Of a stretch of DNA of 64,000 nt, positions 45,140-52,559 are shown piece by piece. The stretch spans positions 1 through 64,000 of the forward strand of contig RIBJ01000035.1 in the NCBI GenBank assembly GCA_003762715.1, given 5' to 3'. This DNA is from Muribaculaceae bacterium Isolate-104 (HZI). Lineage in GTDB: Bacteria; Bacteroidota; Bacteroidia; Bacteroidales; Muribaculaceae. The notes under the pieces were generated by a model, which worked only from the letters and a program-made list of their open reading frames with translations, had not been told where the DNA came from and ran no database searches. The stretch's first letter is position 1, and each line of letters starts with the position of its first letter. Position numbers and translations under genes: made by a program.

Positions 45140-45826
45140 TCAGAATGAGGTTTTAATAAACAGTTCGGCGACGGCAATGTCTAAAGGGTGGGTGATTTTT
45201 ATATTGGATGTCTCGCCGTCTACGATGTCTATTTTGCCGCCGATGCTTTCAACAACAGATGCATCGTCAGTAAAAGAGGCGGATTCCGGCTGGAGGTAAG
45301 CATGTCTCAGCAGAGCGCCGTCAAATGCCTGAGGAGTCTGTACTGCTACGGTACTGCTGCGGTCAATCGCATGGTTGCTGCCGTCTTTGCTTGTAACTCT
45401 CAGCGAATCGGTAACGGGTATTGCCGGAACAACGGCTTTGCACCCCGATTGCACGGCATCTGTCAGCCGGCGTATAAGTTGCCCGGATAAAAGAGGGCGT
45501 GCGCCGTCATGTATAGTTATAATGTCGGCGGTTGACCCGAAATGTTCAACGGCATTTCTGACAGACTGCCATCTGGTAGCTCCTCCGTATGTGAGCTCAG
45601 GGCTTTCGAAATTGTATTCTGCGCATAGGGTATACCATGTGTCTTGCATGGTCTGACTGATTACCAGAACCACGCGGCCGCGTCCATGAGCCCGCAGTGT
45701 TTCAATTGCATGCATCACAACGGGACGGTCGCCAAGCCGGCAGAACTGTTTGGGCAGGTCAGAGCCGAAGCGGCTGCCGGAGCCGGCTGCCACTACTATG
45801 TGTAGAATTTCGGGTAGCTCGTTCAT
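45140..45826 (-). CDS. ispD: 2-C-methyl-D-erythritol 4-phosphate cytidylyltransferase
   Basis: 228 residues. It joins CTP to methylerythritol phosphate in the non-mevalonate isoprenoid pathway. Nucleotide-binding opening VVAAGSGSRFGSDLPKQF (about 11-28), then IHDGARPLLS and AIPVTDSLR, match IspD. The first Met is the only sensible start; the -7 promoter box ends 5 nt before it, suggesting a leaderless mRNA. Upstream partner of recG. Confidence 0.95.
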   Translation of the reverse strand: MNELPEILHIVVAAGSGSRFGSDLPKQFCRLGDRPVVMHAIETLRAHGRGRVVLVISQTMQDTWYTLCAEYNFESPELTYGGATRWQSVRNAVEHFGSTADIITIHDGARPLLSGQLIRRLTDAVQSGCKAVVPAIPVTDSLRVTSKDGSNHAIDRSSTVAVQTPQAFDGALLRHAYLQPESASFTDDASVVESIGGKIDIVDGETSNIKITHPLDIAVAELFIKTSF

Positions 45827-45831
45827 AATTG

Positions 45832-45839
45832 CAAAAGTA
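45832..45839 (-). promoter_or_regulatory. -7 box abutting the ispD start codon
   Basis: Minus strand TACTTTTG, exact TAnnTTTG, 5 nt before the ATG at 45826. Confidence 0.5.
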
Positions 45840-45843
45840 GTAC

Positions 45844-45851
45844 TATATTTG
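45844..45851 (+). promoter_or_regulatory. -7 box for the GH16 gene
   Basis: TATATTTG, exact TAnnTTTG, 38 nt before the GH16 ATG; only 4 nt separate it from the divergent ispD box. Confidence 0.5.
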
Positions 45852-45889
45852 CAAAATAAAAAGAACAGAACTAACGTAAAATTATAGTT

Positions 45890-46696
45890 ATGAAATTAAA
45901 AAATGTAGGACTCGTGGGTGCGATGCTTTTAAGCGGCGCGGCGCTCTCGATGTGTACCCCCAAAGCCGCTGACAATGGCTGGCAGCTTGTATGGGAAGAA
46001 ACTTTTGACTCAACAGACGTGAATCCTGAAGTGTGGAGCCGGATTGACAGAGGCAATGTCGACTGGAACAATTACATGACCAAGGCAGACACTTGCTATG
46101 AGATGCGCGACGGTAACCTGGTGCTTAAAGGTATAGCCGCCTATGAAGGCGATGGCGATTCTGTGCCTTATCTCACAGGTGGAGTGTACACCAAAGACAA
46201 AGTTGCGTTTGGCAACGGCCGAATGGAAGTGTGTGCCAAGCTGCAGGGCGCAAAAGGCGCATGGCCTGCTATCTGGATGCTGCCCGACCCGAAACGTCCC
46301 GACGCTTCATGGCCTCATGGGGGTGAAATTGATATAATGGAGCGTCTGAGCCACGATTCCATTGCATACCAGACTGTACACTCATATTACACTTATGAGC
46401 TTGGTCATGAATCAAATCCGCCCCACGGATCTACCGGTGCCATAAATCCGGACGATTACAATGTCTACGCAGTGGAGATATATCCCGATTCGCTGAGCTT
46501 TTACATAAATGACAAACATACATTTACATATCCTCGTATCGAAACCGATTTGCCCGAGCAGTTCCCGTTTGACGGAGACTTCTATCTTCTGATAGATATG
46601 CAGCTTGGCGGCAATTGGGTAGGGGAGGTTGACCCTGCGCAGCTCCCCGTTGAGATGCTCATCGACTGGGTGCGTTTTTATAAGCGTAAGGAATAG
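45890..46696 (+). CDS. GH16 beta-glucanase lipoprotein
   Basis: 268 residues. N-terminal lipoprotein signal (lipobox ALSMC, C22), then a GH16 jelly-roll. The catalytic motif is GGEIDIME: E146 nucleophile, D148, E151 acid/base. The forms without a bulge are usual for laminarinases and lichenases (beta-1,3 or mixed beta-glucans). It is likely anchored in an envelope membrane. Single gene between divergent ispD and convergent nagB. No SusC/SusD pair is next to it, so it is not part of a visible polysaccharide locus. Confidence 0.92.
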   Translation: MKLKNVGLVGAMLLSGAALSMCTPKAADNGWQLVWEETFDSTDVNPEVWSRIDRGNVDWNNYMTKADTCYEMRDGNLVLKGIAAYEGDGDSVPYLTGGVYTKDKVAFGNGRMEVCAKLQGAKGAWPAIWMLPDPKRPDASWPHGGEIDIMERLSHDSIAYQTVHSYYTYELGHESNPPHGSTGAINPDDYNVYAVEIYPDSLSFYINDKHTFTYPRIETDLPEQFPFDGDFYLLIDMQLGGNWVGEVDPAQLPVEMLIDWVRFYKRKE

Positions 46697-46719
46697 TACA
46701 ATAAGTTATAACAACAAAA

Positions 46720-46752
46720 ACAGCTCCTTTCGGATATCCGCAAAGGAGCTGT
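46720..46752. terminator. Bidirectional terminator, GH16/nagB
   Basis: ACAGCTCCTTT (46720-46730) pairs perfectly with AAAGGAGCTGT (46742-46752); TTTTTG follows on the plus strand and an A-run precedes, serving both convergent genes. Confidence 0.85.
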
Positions 46753-46775
46753 TTTTGTTATTATGCGTAGCCTTG

Positions 46776-47585
46776 TTAAAGCTGTGTGGCAGGATCGAGA
46801 TTTGCCTGTTCGATATCTTTGTAATAACGGTATGTGCCGACTTTGAGCTCTTCGCATGCGGCTTCATCTGCAACAATGAGGGCTTTCTGATGCATCTGAA
46901 GGGCGGAGATGGTCCACATCTGGCTTATGCCGCCTTCCACGCCGTGGTGAAGGGCACGGCTTTTGTTGTGTCCGTTGACAATCAGCAGCACACTTTTTGC
47001 TGACATAATAGTGCCTACACCTACAGTCAGAGCGGTCTTGGGTACCAGGTCGACATTATTGTCAAAAAAGCGCGAGTTGGCAATGATGGTGTCGCGGGTA
47101 AGAGTCTTCATTCTTGTGCGTGAAGTGAGCGACGACCCCGGTTCGTTGAATGCTATATGTCCGTCCGGTCCTACGCCGCCAAGGAAAAGGTCAATTCCGC
47201 CGTAGCTCTTTATTTTTTCCTCATACCGTGCGCATTCGGCTTCCGGATCTTCGGCGTTTCCGTTGAGGATGTTTACATTTTCACGGGGTATGTCGATATG
47301 GCTGAAAAAGTTTGTCCACATGAATGTGTAGTAGCTCTGTTCATGGTCGCGGGGTATTCCACAGTACTCGTCCATGTTGAAAGTAACCACATTCTTGAAG
47401 CTGACTTTACCCTCTTTGCACAGCTTGACCAGATTGCGGTACATTCCTAAAGGTGAGCTGCCTGTGGGGCAACCGAGTACAAACGGATGCTCGGCGGTGG
47501 GGTTTGCCTCGTTGATTCGGGCTGCAACGTAATTGGCTGCCCATTGTGACACTTTGTCGTAGTCTGGCTCAATAATCAGTCTCAT
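46776..47585 (-). CDS. nagB: Glucosamine-6-phosphate deaminase
   Basis: 269 residues from the ATG at 47585 ([20 protein letters not shown]), the usual family N-terminus; the frame extends upstream to 47657 without a family match, and the -7 box at 47628-47635 lies in that extension. It converts glucosamine 6-phosphate to fructose 6-phosphate and ammonia. Motifs [30 protein letters not shown] (with the catalytic Asp) and [16 protein letters not shown] are present. Together with the GH84-like and mannosidase genes it fits amino-sugar use from host glycans. Confidence 0.96.
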   Translation of the reverse strand: MRLIIEPDYDKVSQWAANYVAARINEANPTAEHPFVLGCPTGSSPLGMYRNLVKLCKEGKVSFKNVVTFNMDEYCGIPRDHEQSYYTFMWTNFFSHIDIPRENVNILNGNAEDPEAECARYEEKIKSYGGIDLFLGGVGPDGHIAFNEPGSSLTSRTRMKTLTRDTIIANSRFFDNNVDLVPKTALTVGVGTIMSAKSVLLIVNGHNKSRALHHGVEGGISQMWTISALQMHQKALIVADEAACEELKVGTYRYYKDIEQANLDPATQL

Positions 47586-47627
47586 TGTGCTTGGGTATTT
47601 TATTCGGTTAGAAATTAATAAGTAACG

Positions 47628-47635
47628 CAAACTTA
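47628..47635 (-). promoter_or_regulatory. -7 box for nagB
   Basis: Minus strand TAAGTTTG, exact TAnnTTTG, 42 nt before the ATG at 47585; supports the shorter start. Confidence 0.45.
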
Positions 47636-47798
47636 CACAAAATACATGAAATGTCATCGGAATTGCCTGTTAATTTTTTTTTGCCGAGACAGAGTTTCCG
47701 AGAGTATGACAGCAACAACCGGCGGGCAATTATAAAGAAAAATTCATCTGTTGTGAAAATTTAACCTGCATGTGCGGCAGTTTTGCTCATGTGGCGGT

Positions 47799-47806
47799 TA
47801 ATTTTG
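47799..47806 (+). promoter_or_regulatory. -7 box for the small membrane protein operon
   Basis: TAATTTTG, exact TAnnTTTG, 50 nt before the first small gene at 47857. No -33 match. Confidence 0.4.
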
Positions 47807-47834
47807 CAAATGTTAGTCATGGTGACTCTCCTTG

Positions 47835-47859
47835 AAACCTGTTAAAAATAATAGATATG
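47835..47859 (+). repeat. Repeated translation leader, copy 1
   Basis: The 25 nt running from AAACCTGTTAAAA to the start codon of the 24-aa gene are nearly repeated at 48094-48119 in front of the 152-aa gene (common ends AAACCTGT and TAGATATG). Confidence 0.55.
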
Positions 47860-47931
47860 ACTTTTATCATAGTTATTCTTTGTGTGTTCGCGTGGCTTGG
47901 TCAAGCGCTTAAAGACGGAGCTGATATATAA
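47857..47931 (+). CDS. 24-aa membrane microprotein
   Basis: 24 codons plus stop: MTFIIVILCVFAWLGQALKD then GADI. One hydrophobic helix (residues 2-16) with a short polar tail. It is supported by its place at the head of three genes, the shared leader with the gene at 48117, and a -7 box upstream. I do not recognise it. It could be an untranslated coincidence; ribosome profiling or conservation would settle it. Confidence 0.5.
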   Translation: MTFIIVILCVFAWLGQALKDGADI

Positions 47932-47944
47932 CAATATATAACCG

Positions 47945-48103
47945 ATGCATATGATTGGTGTGATTATATTGTCGGCATTGGTGCTGTTTATCGTTATCTG
48001 TACCTGTCCCGGCTTCCTTACATTCTTTTTCTGTGTTGCATTGCCGGTCGGTGCGCTGGTATATTATTTAGTTTATAAATTGCGCCAGAAATTAAACCTG
48101 TAA
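47945..48103 (+). CDS. 52-aa two-helix membrane microprotein
   Basis: 52 codons plus stop, starting MHMIGVIILSALVLFIVICT. Two hydrophobic segments (residues 3-20 and 24-44) linked by a CPGF turn, with a basic C-terminus (YKLRQKLNL). Three cysteines lie in or near the helices. It is 13 nt after the 24-aa frame and 13 nt before the coiled-coil gene. Not recognised; possibly the membrane part of a small complex with its neighbours. Confidence 0.55.
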   Translation: MHMIGVIILSALVLFIVICTCPGFLTFFFCVALPVGALVYYLVYKLRQKLNL

Positions 48104-48119
48104 AAACATTATAGATATG
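48094..48119 (+). repeat. Repeated translation leader, copy 2
   Basis: AAACCTGTAAAAACATTATAGATATG-type leader (26 nt) before the 152-aa gene, nearly identical to the leader at 47835-47859; its 5' part overlaps the end of the 52-aa gene. A third partial echo, CCTGTAAAAAC, lies at 48590-48600. Confidence 0.55.
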
Positions 48120-48575
48120 TCATTTTGGAATTTTATAGGCGGATTCGTCTTGTTCAATATGGTTTGCAACTGGTTTTCGGGCAAGCCGAGAGTATCGGCG
48201 CCACTTAATGTGCAGAGCCGCGATTTAGAGTATGAAAACCGCCTGGCGCAATTGAATAGGGAAGTGGAGGCTTCTCGGAGAAAAATAGCGGAATATGACA
48301 GGATGATAGAACGGGATTTATACGCGGATGTTGCGGATTGTGACGTGGACGAGCTGCAAACCCGCATTGACGAACTTGAAAGCCGGCTTGACAACTGTGA
48401 TGTGATGTCAGAGCATTACGATTATATACAGGAGGAAATTGATATGTTACAAGATCGTCTTGACGAACTTGAAGAGCTTGAAGATTTGACTGATTTTGAT
48501 GATTGCCCGGATTTTGACATTCACATGCATGCAAATCTGTCTAATATGGATTTTGCCGATGACGACATGTGGTAG
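48117..48575 (+). CDS. Membrane-anchored coiled-coil protein, 152 aa
   Basis: 152 residues. The N-terminus is hydrophobic (SFWNFIGGFVLFNMVCNWF, residues 2-20), then a long coiled coil (about 35-122; NRLAQLNREVEASRRKIAEYD, LQTRIDELESRLDN, QEEIDMLQDRLDELEEL) and an acidic tail ending FADDDMW. The layout is a membrane-tethered rod, reminiscent in form only of PspB-type proteins. No family recognised. Third gene of the small membrane protein operon, closed by a strong terminator. Confidence 0.75.
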   Translation: MSFWNFIGGFVLFNMVCNWFSGKPRVSAPLNVQSRDLEYENRLAQLNREVEASRRKIAEYDRMIERDLYADVADCDVDELQTRIDELESRLDNCDVMSEHYDYIQEEIDMLQDRLDELEELEDLTDFDDCPDFDIHMHANLSNMDFADDDMW

Positions 48576-48596
48576 GGTAGATTATCAACCCTGTAA

Positions 48597-48637
48597 AAAC
48601 GGCTGTGTTGTAAACTCCAGTTACAACACAGCCGTTT
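48597..48637. terminator. Bidirectional terminator, small operon/tRNA-Arg
   Basis: Perfect 17-bp arms (48597-48613 with 48621-48637), loop 7 nt, A's on the left side and T's on the right. It serves the small-protein operon (plus) and tRNA-Arg (minus). Confidence 0.85.
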
Positions 48638-48641
48638 GAAG

Positions 48642-48715
48642 TGATCCGGATGCGACTCGAACGCATGACCGTCTGCTTAGAAGGCAGATGCTCTATCCAG
48701 CTGAGCTACCGGACC
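48642..48715 (-). tRNA. tRNA-Arg (TCT)
   Basis: Minus-strand cloverleaf: acceptor GGTCCGG pairs with CCGGATC, anticodon TCT in CTTCTAA, T-loop TTCGAGT, discriminator A. CCA is not encoded. It would read AGA/AGG codons. Confidence 0.97.
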
Positions 48716-48745
48716 GTTGTTTTCGGCAATTGCCGTTTTTCGCTG

Positions 48746-48777
48746 CAAAGATACAACTTTAATTTAGTGAATCCAAA
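48746..48777 (-). promoter_or_regulatory. tRNA-Arg promoter, -33 inside dapA
   Basis: Minus strand TTTG (48774-48777), 20-nt spacer, TATCTTTG (48746-48753), 30 nt before the tRNA. The -33 element lies in the last codons of dapA. Confidence 0.65.
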
Positions 48778-49643
48778 ACCTGACGTATTTTTTCGTATGT
48801 AGTGATTCTTGTCGGCACCAGCGGCAGCCTCAGTTCGTTTTCGATAAATCCCATGGCGTGCAGCAGACATTTTACTCCCGCCGGGTTGCCGTCAATGAAC
48901 AGCAGGCTGAAAAGGTCGGTAAACTTATGGTGTATATTGCGGGCTGCATCGTAGTCACCGTTCAGCGCCAGTCGCACCATCTTCGAAAATTCTTTTGGGA
49001 AAGCGTTGCCTATTACTGAAATAACTCCGGCGGCGCCAAGGGTTATCAATGGAAATGTAATGCCGTCATCGCCTGAAATGACAAGAAAATCAGGATGTTT
49101 CTTCTTTATAATCTCATCCATTTGGCTGATGTTGCCGCTTGCTTCTTTTACTCCGATAATGTTGGGATGCTCGGCAGCAAGTCTCAACGTAGTTTCGGCA
49201 GACATGTTCACGCCAGTACGTCCCGGCACATTGTACAGTATTATAGGCAACGGCGATGACTTGGCTATTGCGCTGTAATGTTGGTAAATGCCTTCCTGAG
49301 ATGGCTTGTTGTAATAGGGCACAACGCTGAGCACCGCACCGAAATCGTCAGTATTAAGCGTTTTAAGCTCCTCGATAACGGCAGCGGTATTGTTGCCTCC
49401 GCAACCTATGACAAGAGGAACCCGTCCGGCAACCCGTTCAGCTATGAACCGTTTAAGCTCATCTTTCTCTTTGGAGCTTAGTGTGGCGGTTTCTGCGGTA
49501 GTGCCAAGGGCTACCAGATAATCGGCTCCGCTTTTTATCTGATAATCAAGCAGCTTGGCAAGGGCGTCAAAATCAATAGACTTATCTTTTTTAAATGGAG
49601 TGACAAGAGCCACCCCCATTCCTCTTAGGTCAAATCGCGACAT
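48759..49643 (-). CDS. dapA: 4-hydroxy-tetrahydrodipicolinate synthase
   Basis: 294 residues from the ATG at 49643 (MSRFDLRGMGVALVTPF), supported by the promoter at 49670-49700. It condenses aspartate semialdehyde and pyruvate on the way to lysine and diaminopimelate. The Schiff-base lysine is K166 (IIGVKEASG); Y137 is in LYNVPGRTG; GTTAETATL is the substrate loop. Length is standard. Monocistronic, upstream of tRNA-Arg. Confidence 0.96.
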   Translation of the reverse strand: MSRFDLRGMGVALVTPFKKDKSIDFDALAKLLDYQIKSGADYLVALGTTAETATLSSKEKDELKRFIAERVAGRVPLVIGCGGNNTAAVIEELKTLNTDDFGAVLSVVPYYNKPSQEGIYQHYSAIAKSSPLPIILYNVPGRTGVNMSAETTLRLAAEHPNIIGVKEASGNISQMDEIIKKKHPDFLVISGDDGITFPLITLGAAGVISVIGNAFPKEFSKMVRLALNGDYDAARNIHHKFTDLFSLLFIDGNPAGVKCLLHAMGFIENELRLPLVPTRITTYEKIRQVLDSLN

Positions 49644-49669
49644 GAGTAGGTAGAGTTTTTTTGTTGTCG

Positions 49670-49700
49670 CAAAATTAAATAAAAAAGGAATATCGGCAAA
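49670..49700 (-). promoter_or_regulatory. dapA promoter
   Basis: Minus strand TTTG (49697-49700), 19-nt spacer, TAATTTTG (49670-49677), 26 nt before the ATG at 49643. It excludes the longer start at 49763. Confidence 0.7.
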
Positions 49701-49920
49701 ATGCCCTGCCCGTATATTTGTTAAGCATGTTTGTGCAGAATCAATTTGGCGCAACAACGGCATTGCCGCTGATAGTAAACGAAGAGTCTTGCGTTAGTTA
49801 AGTGGTTGACTATGCGTTATGCCTGCATAAACTTTGAAGTAGAGATATTTGTTTTATAAGCAGACTGCAATACCCATGCAATTAAACATATTTCAACTTT
49901 TAACATACACAGATATTATT

Positions 49921-50235
49921 ATGGCAGACTTTAACGACATTATCAAGGATTCAAAGCCGACACTTGTGGATTTTTTCGCAACGTGGTGCGGTCCGTGCAA
50001 ACTCCAAGGTCCAATTCTTGAAGAGGTTAAAAACAAGTTAGGCGATTCTGTCAACATCCTTAAAGTTGATGTCGATCAGAATCAGGAATTGTCTCAGCAA
50101 TATGGCATCAGATCAGTGCCTACCTTGATTCTTTTTAAGGACGGTGAGGCTGTGTGGCGCGGTTATGGGCTTCATCAGGCAGATATGCTTGAAGAAAAGC
50201 TGCGTGAGCATATACCCGACAAATCCGATGAATAA
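49921..50235 (+). CDS. trxA: Thioredoxin
   Basis: 104 residues from the ATG at 49921 (MADFNDIIKDSKPTLVDFFATWCGPC). Classical cytoplasmic thioredoxin with active site WCGPC (C23, C26) and the cis-Pro loop SVPTLILFKDG. It reduces protein disulfides using thioredoxin reductase. The extended frame upstream to 49849 has no family match. The second thioredoxin-like gene follows after 14 nt (operon). A one-mismatch -7 box (GATATTTG) lies at 49843-49850. Confidence 0.93.
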   Translation: MADFNDIIKDSKPTLVDFFATWCGPCKLQGPILEEVKNKLGDSVNILKVDVDQNQELSQQYGIRSVPTLILFKDGEAVWRGYGLHQADMLEEKLREHIPDKSDE

Positions 50236-50249
50236 TTGGAGGAATGGCT

Positions 50250-50546
50250 ATGAAGACTATAGAACAGCTTACAGCCGGTTCCCAACCGGTGCTGATTATG
50301 TTTTATACCCCCGGATGCCCTCGTTGTCAGGCAATGGCGCCAGTAGTTGATAGACTTAAAGACAGTACAAAGGGTATCGCGGTAATACATGAGGTCGACC
50401 TGTCTGCGGATCCGGCTATGAAAACAAAGTATAGAATACCCGTGTGTCCCGGTTGGGTTCTGTTTAAAGACGGGCAGCCGGTGTGGTCATACGGCGGAGA
50501 AAAAACATATTCGGAACTGAAGGATATGATTGACCGCTTCGTATAG
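50250..50546 (+). CDS. Thioredoxin-like protein with CPRC site
   Basis: 98 residues from the ATG at 50250, preferred over 50244 because GGAGG at 50238-50242 is then 7 nt away. Thioredoxin fold with active site C23-P-R-C26 (YTPGCPRCQAMAP), a glutaredoxin-like motif, and a Cys just before the cis-Pro (PVCPGWVLFKDG). The extra Cys is unusual for the family. It is downstream of trxA in the same transcript, so it may be a reductase for a specific partner or act with TrxA. Confidence 0.82.
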   Translation: MKTIEQLTAGSQPVLIMFYTPGCPRCQAMAPVVDRLKDSTKGIAVIHEVDLSADPAMKTKYRIPVCPGWVLFKDGQPVWSYGGEKTYSELKDMIDRFV

Positions 50547-50568
50547 GAATGTTATTGCACGAATAGAC

Positions 50569-50599
50569 AGCAGGCGAGTCCGGTATCGGCTCGCCTGCT
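50569..50599. terminator. Terminator after the thioredoxin pair
   Basis: AGCAGGCGAG (50569-50578) pairs perfectly with CTCGCCTGCT (50590-50599), followed by TGCTGTTATAT. It also lies 26 nt after the convergent transporter's stop. Confidence 0.7.
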
Positions 50600-50625
50600 T
50601 GCTGTTATATATAGGGAAACGTGTC

Positions 50626-52281
50626 TTACATAAGGCACAGCACTATGCCCTGTGCCGCTACTACTCGCAAAAACATGGTCAGCGGGTAGACGGTTGAGTA
50701 TGCTACTGCCGGTGCGTCGCTGCCGGTGCTGCCGTTTGCGTATGCCAGTGCCGGGGGGTCGGTATAGCCGCCGGAAAACAGACCCATTATGGTGAGGAAG
50801 TTGATTTTATAAACTCCTCTTGCAATGCAGCCAACAATTACCAGAGGCACAAATGTTATAATGAATCCCCATATCACCCACCACATGCCGGAAGTGTTGA
50901 ACACTGTTTCTGCAAATCCTGCTCCTGAAGCTATGCCTACCGACGCGAGGAACAGGCAGATGCCCAATTCGCGCATGAGCAGCGAGGCGCTGGACGATGT
51001 GTAGGTGACAAGTTTGAATTTGTAGCCGAAGCGGCTCAGAAGAATCGCAACAACGAGCGGACCTCCTGCAAGACCCAGCTTCATGCCGAAGCCAACATTG
51101 ATAGACCCCACGATGATACCGAAAAGAATACCGATGAAGATTGTTATCATGTTGGGTTCGTTGAGTCGTTTCATCGAGTTGCCAAGTTTGTCGGCAAGGC
51201 GGGAGATGTCGTTCAGGTCACCCACAACAGTGATGCGGTCACCCATCTGAAGTCTTAGCCCCGGAGCTGCAAGCAGGTCCACTCCCGAACGGTTTACTCG
51301 GGTGGCGTTTACCTTGTAGGCAGCGTGTAGGCGGAGCGAACCTAACGCAACACCGTTGTATTCGCTTTTGGTTATCAGTATTCGGCGGCTTACAACCTCT
51401 CCGTGAACCGCTTCCCAGTCCATGTCAATCTGCGGGCCTATCACGGTTTCGAAGCGCTCGATATCCTGGGTGGATATGACAACATACAGCTTGTCGCCCA
51501 TGTGAACCTGTGTGCTGGACACCGGAATGATTACATTGCCGTCCTTGCCTATCAGTCGTGATATAACAAAATCGCACTGGATGATGTCGTGAATCTGGCG
51601 AAGGCTTTTGCCGTCAATAAGAGGATTGGTTACTTCTACAGATATGATATCCGGTTTGAGCTGGCTGTTTTCGTTCTGTTCCTCAAGATCCTTTATTTCT
51701 GCAGGAGTCTTTACCCGGAAGAGTCCCTTGATAAGGAACATTGCACCGATTATGCCGCAAACACCCAACGGATATGCAGCGGCGTAGCCCATTGACATAG
51801 TGTTGATTGCATCGGCGTTGCCGGCTGCCTGCTGTGCGGCGGCAAGGCCGGGAGTGTTTGTTACAGCTCCGCTCATTATTCCTACAAGAGCGGCAATATT
51901 GCTCTCTCCGCCGAAGTAGTAGATACAAAGAACGATGGCAACGTTCAGCGCTATGCCGAGCACCGCAAGTCCGTTAAGCCTCATGCCGCCTTTCTTGAAG
52001 GAAGAAAAGAAGCCGGGACCAACCTGTAGACCTATCGAGAAAATAAAGAGGATAAGTCCGAACTCACGGATAAAATGTAGCACCTCGCCGTTTACAATGT
52101 AGCCGAAGTGACCCATGAGTATGCCTACAAAAAGCACGAAAGTTACTCCAAGGCTTACTCCGGCGATTTTTAGCTTGCCCAGGAACACACCTGCGGCAAT
52201 CACAAACGAGTATAGGGCAATGGTGCTCGCCAAAGTCTCGTTTCCGGGGCCGATAATTTTTAATAGCCAGTTAAAATCCAT
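50626..52281 (-). CDS. AspT/YidE-type transporter with two TrkA-C domains (second copy)
   Basis: 551 residues, same plan as the protein at 28439-30103: membrane block (about 10-190), two TrkA-C domains (about 205-375), membrane block (about 380-550). The repeats GVSLGVTFVLFVGILMGHFGY and GIMSGAVTNTPGLAAAQQA, and IFIGILFGIIVGS in the second half, match the AspT/YbjL duplication family. Substrate unknown. Convergent with the thioredoxin pair. The -7 box TAATTTTG is 51 nt upstream. Confidence 0.88.
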   Translation of the reverse strand: MDFNWLLKIIGPGNETLASTIALYSFVIAAGVFLGKLKIAGVSLGVTFVLFVGILMGHFGYIVNGEVLHFIREFGLILFIFSIGLQVGPGFFSSFKKGGMRLNGLAVLGIALNVAIVLCIYYFGGESNIAALVGIMSGAVTNTPGLAAAQQAAGNADAINTMSMGYAAAYPLGVCGIIGAMFLIKGLFRVKTPAEIKDLEEQNENSQLKPDIISVEVTNPLIDGKSLRQIHDIIQCDFVISRLIGKDGNVIIPVSSTQVHMGDKLYVVISTQDIERFETVIGPQIDMDWEAVHGEVVSRRILITKSEYNGVALGSLRLHAAYKVNATRVNRSGVDLLAAPGLRLQMGDRITVVGDLNDISRLADKLGNSMKRLNEPNMITIFIGILFGIIVGSINVGFGMKLGLAGGPLVVAILLSRFGYKFKLVTYTSSSASLLMRELGICLFLASVGIASGAGFAETVFNTSGMWWVIWGFIITFVPLVIVGCIARGVYKINFLTIMGLFSGGYTDPPALAYANGSTGSDAPAVAYSTVYPLTMFLRVVAAQGIVLCLM

Positions 52282-52332
52282 AATTTCAGTTAGATATCGT
52301 TGGGATTAGAGCGTCTGCTCTGAATTTGGCTG

Positions 52333-52340
52333 CAAAATTA
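52333..52340 (-). promoter_or_regulatory. -7 box for the second AspT-type transporter
   Basis: Minus strand TAATTTTG, exact TAnnTTTG, 51 nt before the ATG at 52281. Confidence 0.4.
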
Positions 52341-52491
52341 CTCATTTTTGTCAAAATATATGTTGATGAGCTGTCAATCTTTTCGGGCTATTTTCGTTAA
52401 TGTGATGATAGAGCCTGATTATTAGTATGAAATGATTTCGTAAACATAGGTCATCAGCGTAGGGATAATGAAATGGCAACTGCCAGCGCCA

Positions 52492-52523
52492 TTTGCATAA
52501 TCTCGCTATCTTTATTATTTTTG
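52492..52523 (+). promoter_or_regulatory. Promoter of the GH92 pair
   Basis: TTTG (52492-52495), 20-nt spacer, TATTTTTG (52516-52523), 36 nt before the ATG at 52560. It shows that the in-frame ATG at 52473 is upstream of transcription. Confidence 0.7.
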
Positions 52524-52559
52524 CATCATATTGCCAAAAAAAATCAATACCAGATACAA

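Noticed and set aside
52473-52559. Earlier start for the first GH92 gene at 52473
   Set aside because: A complete promoter (52492-52523) lies inside that extension; the ATG at 52560 opens a proper signal peptide.
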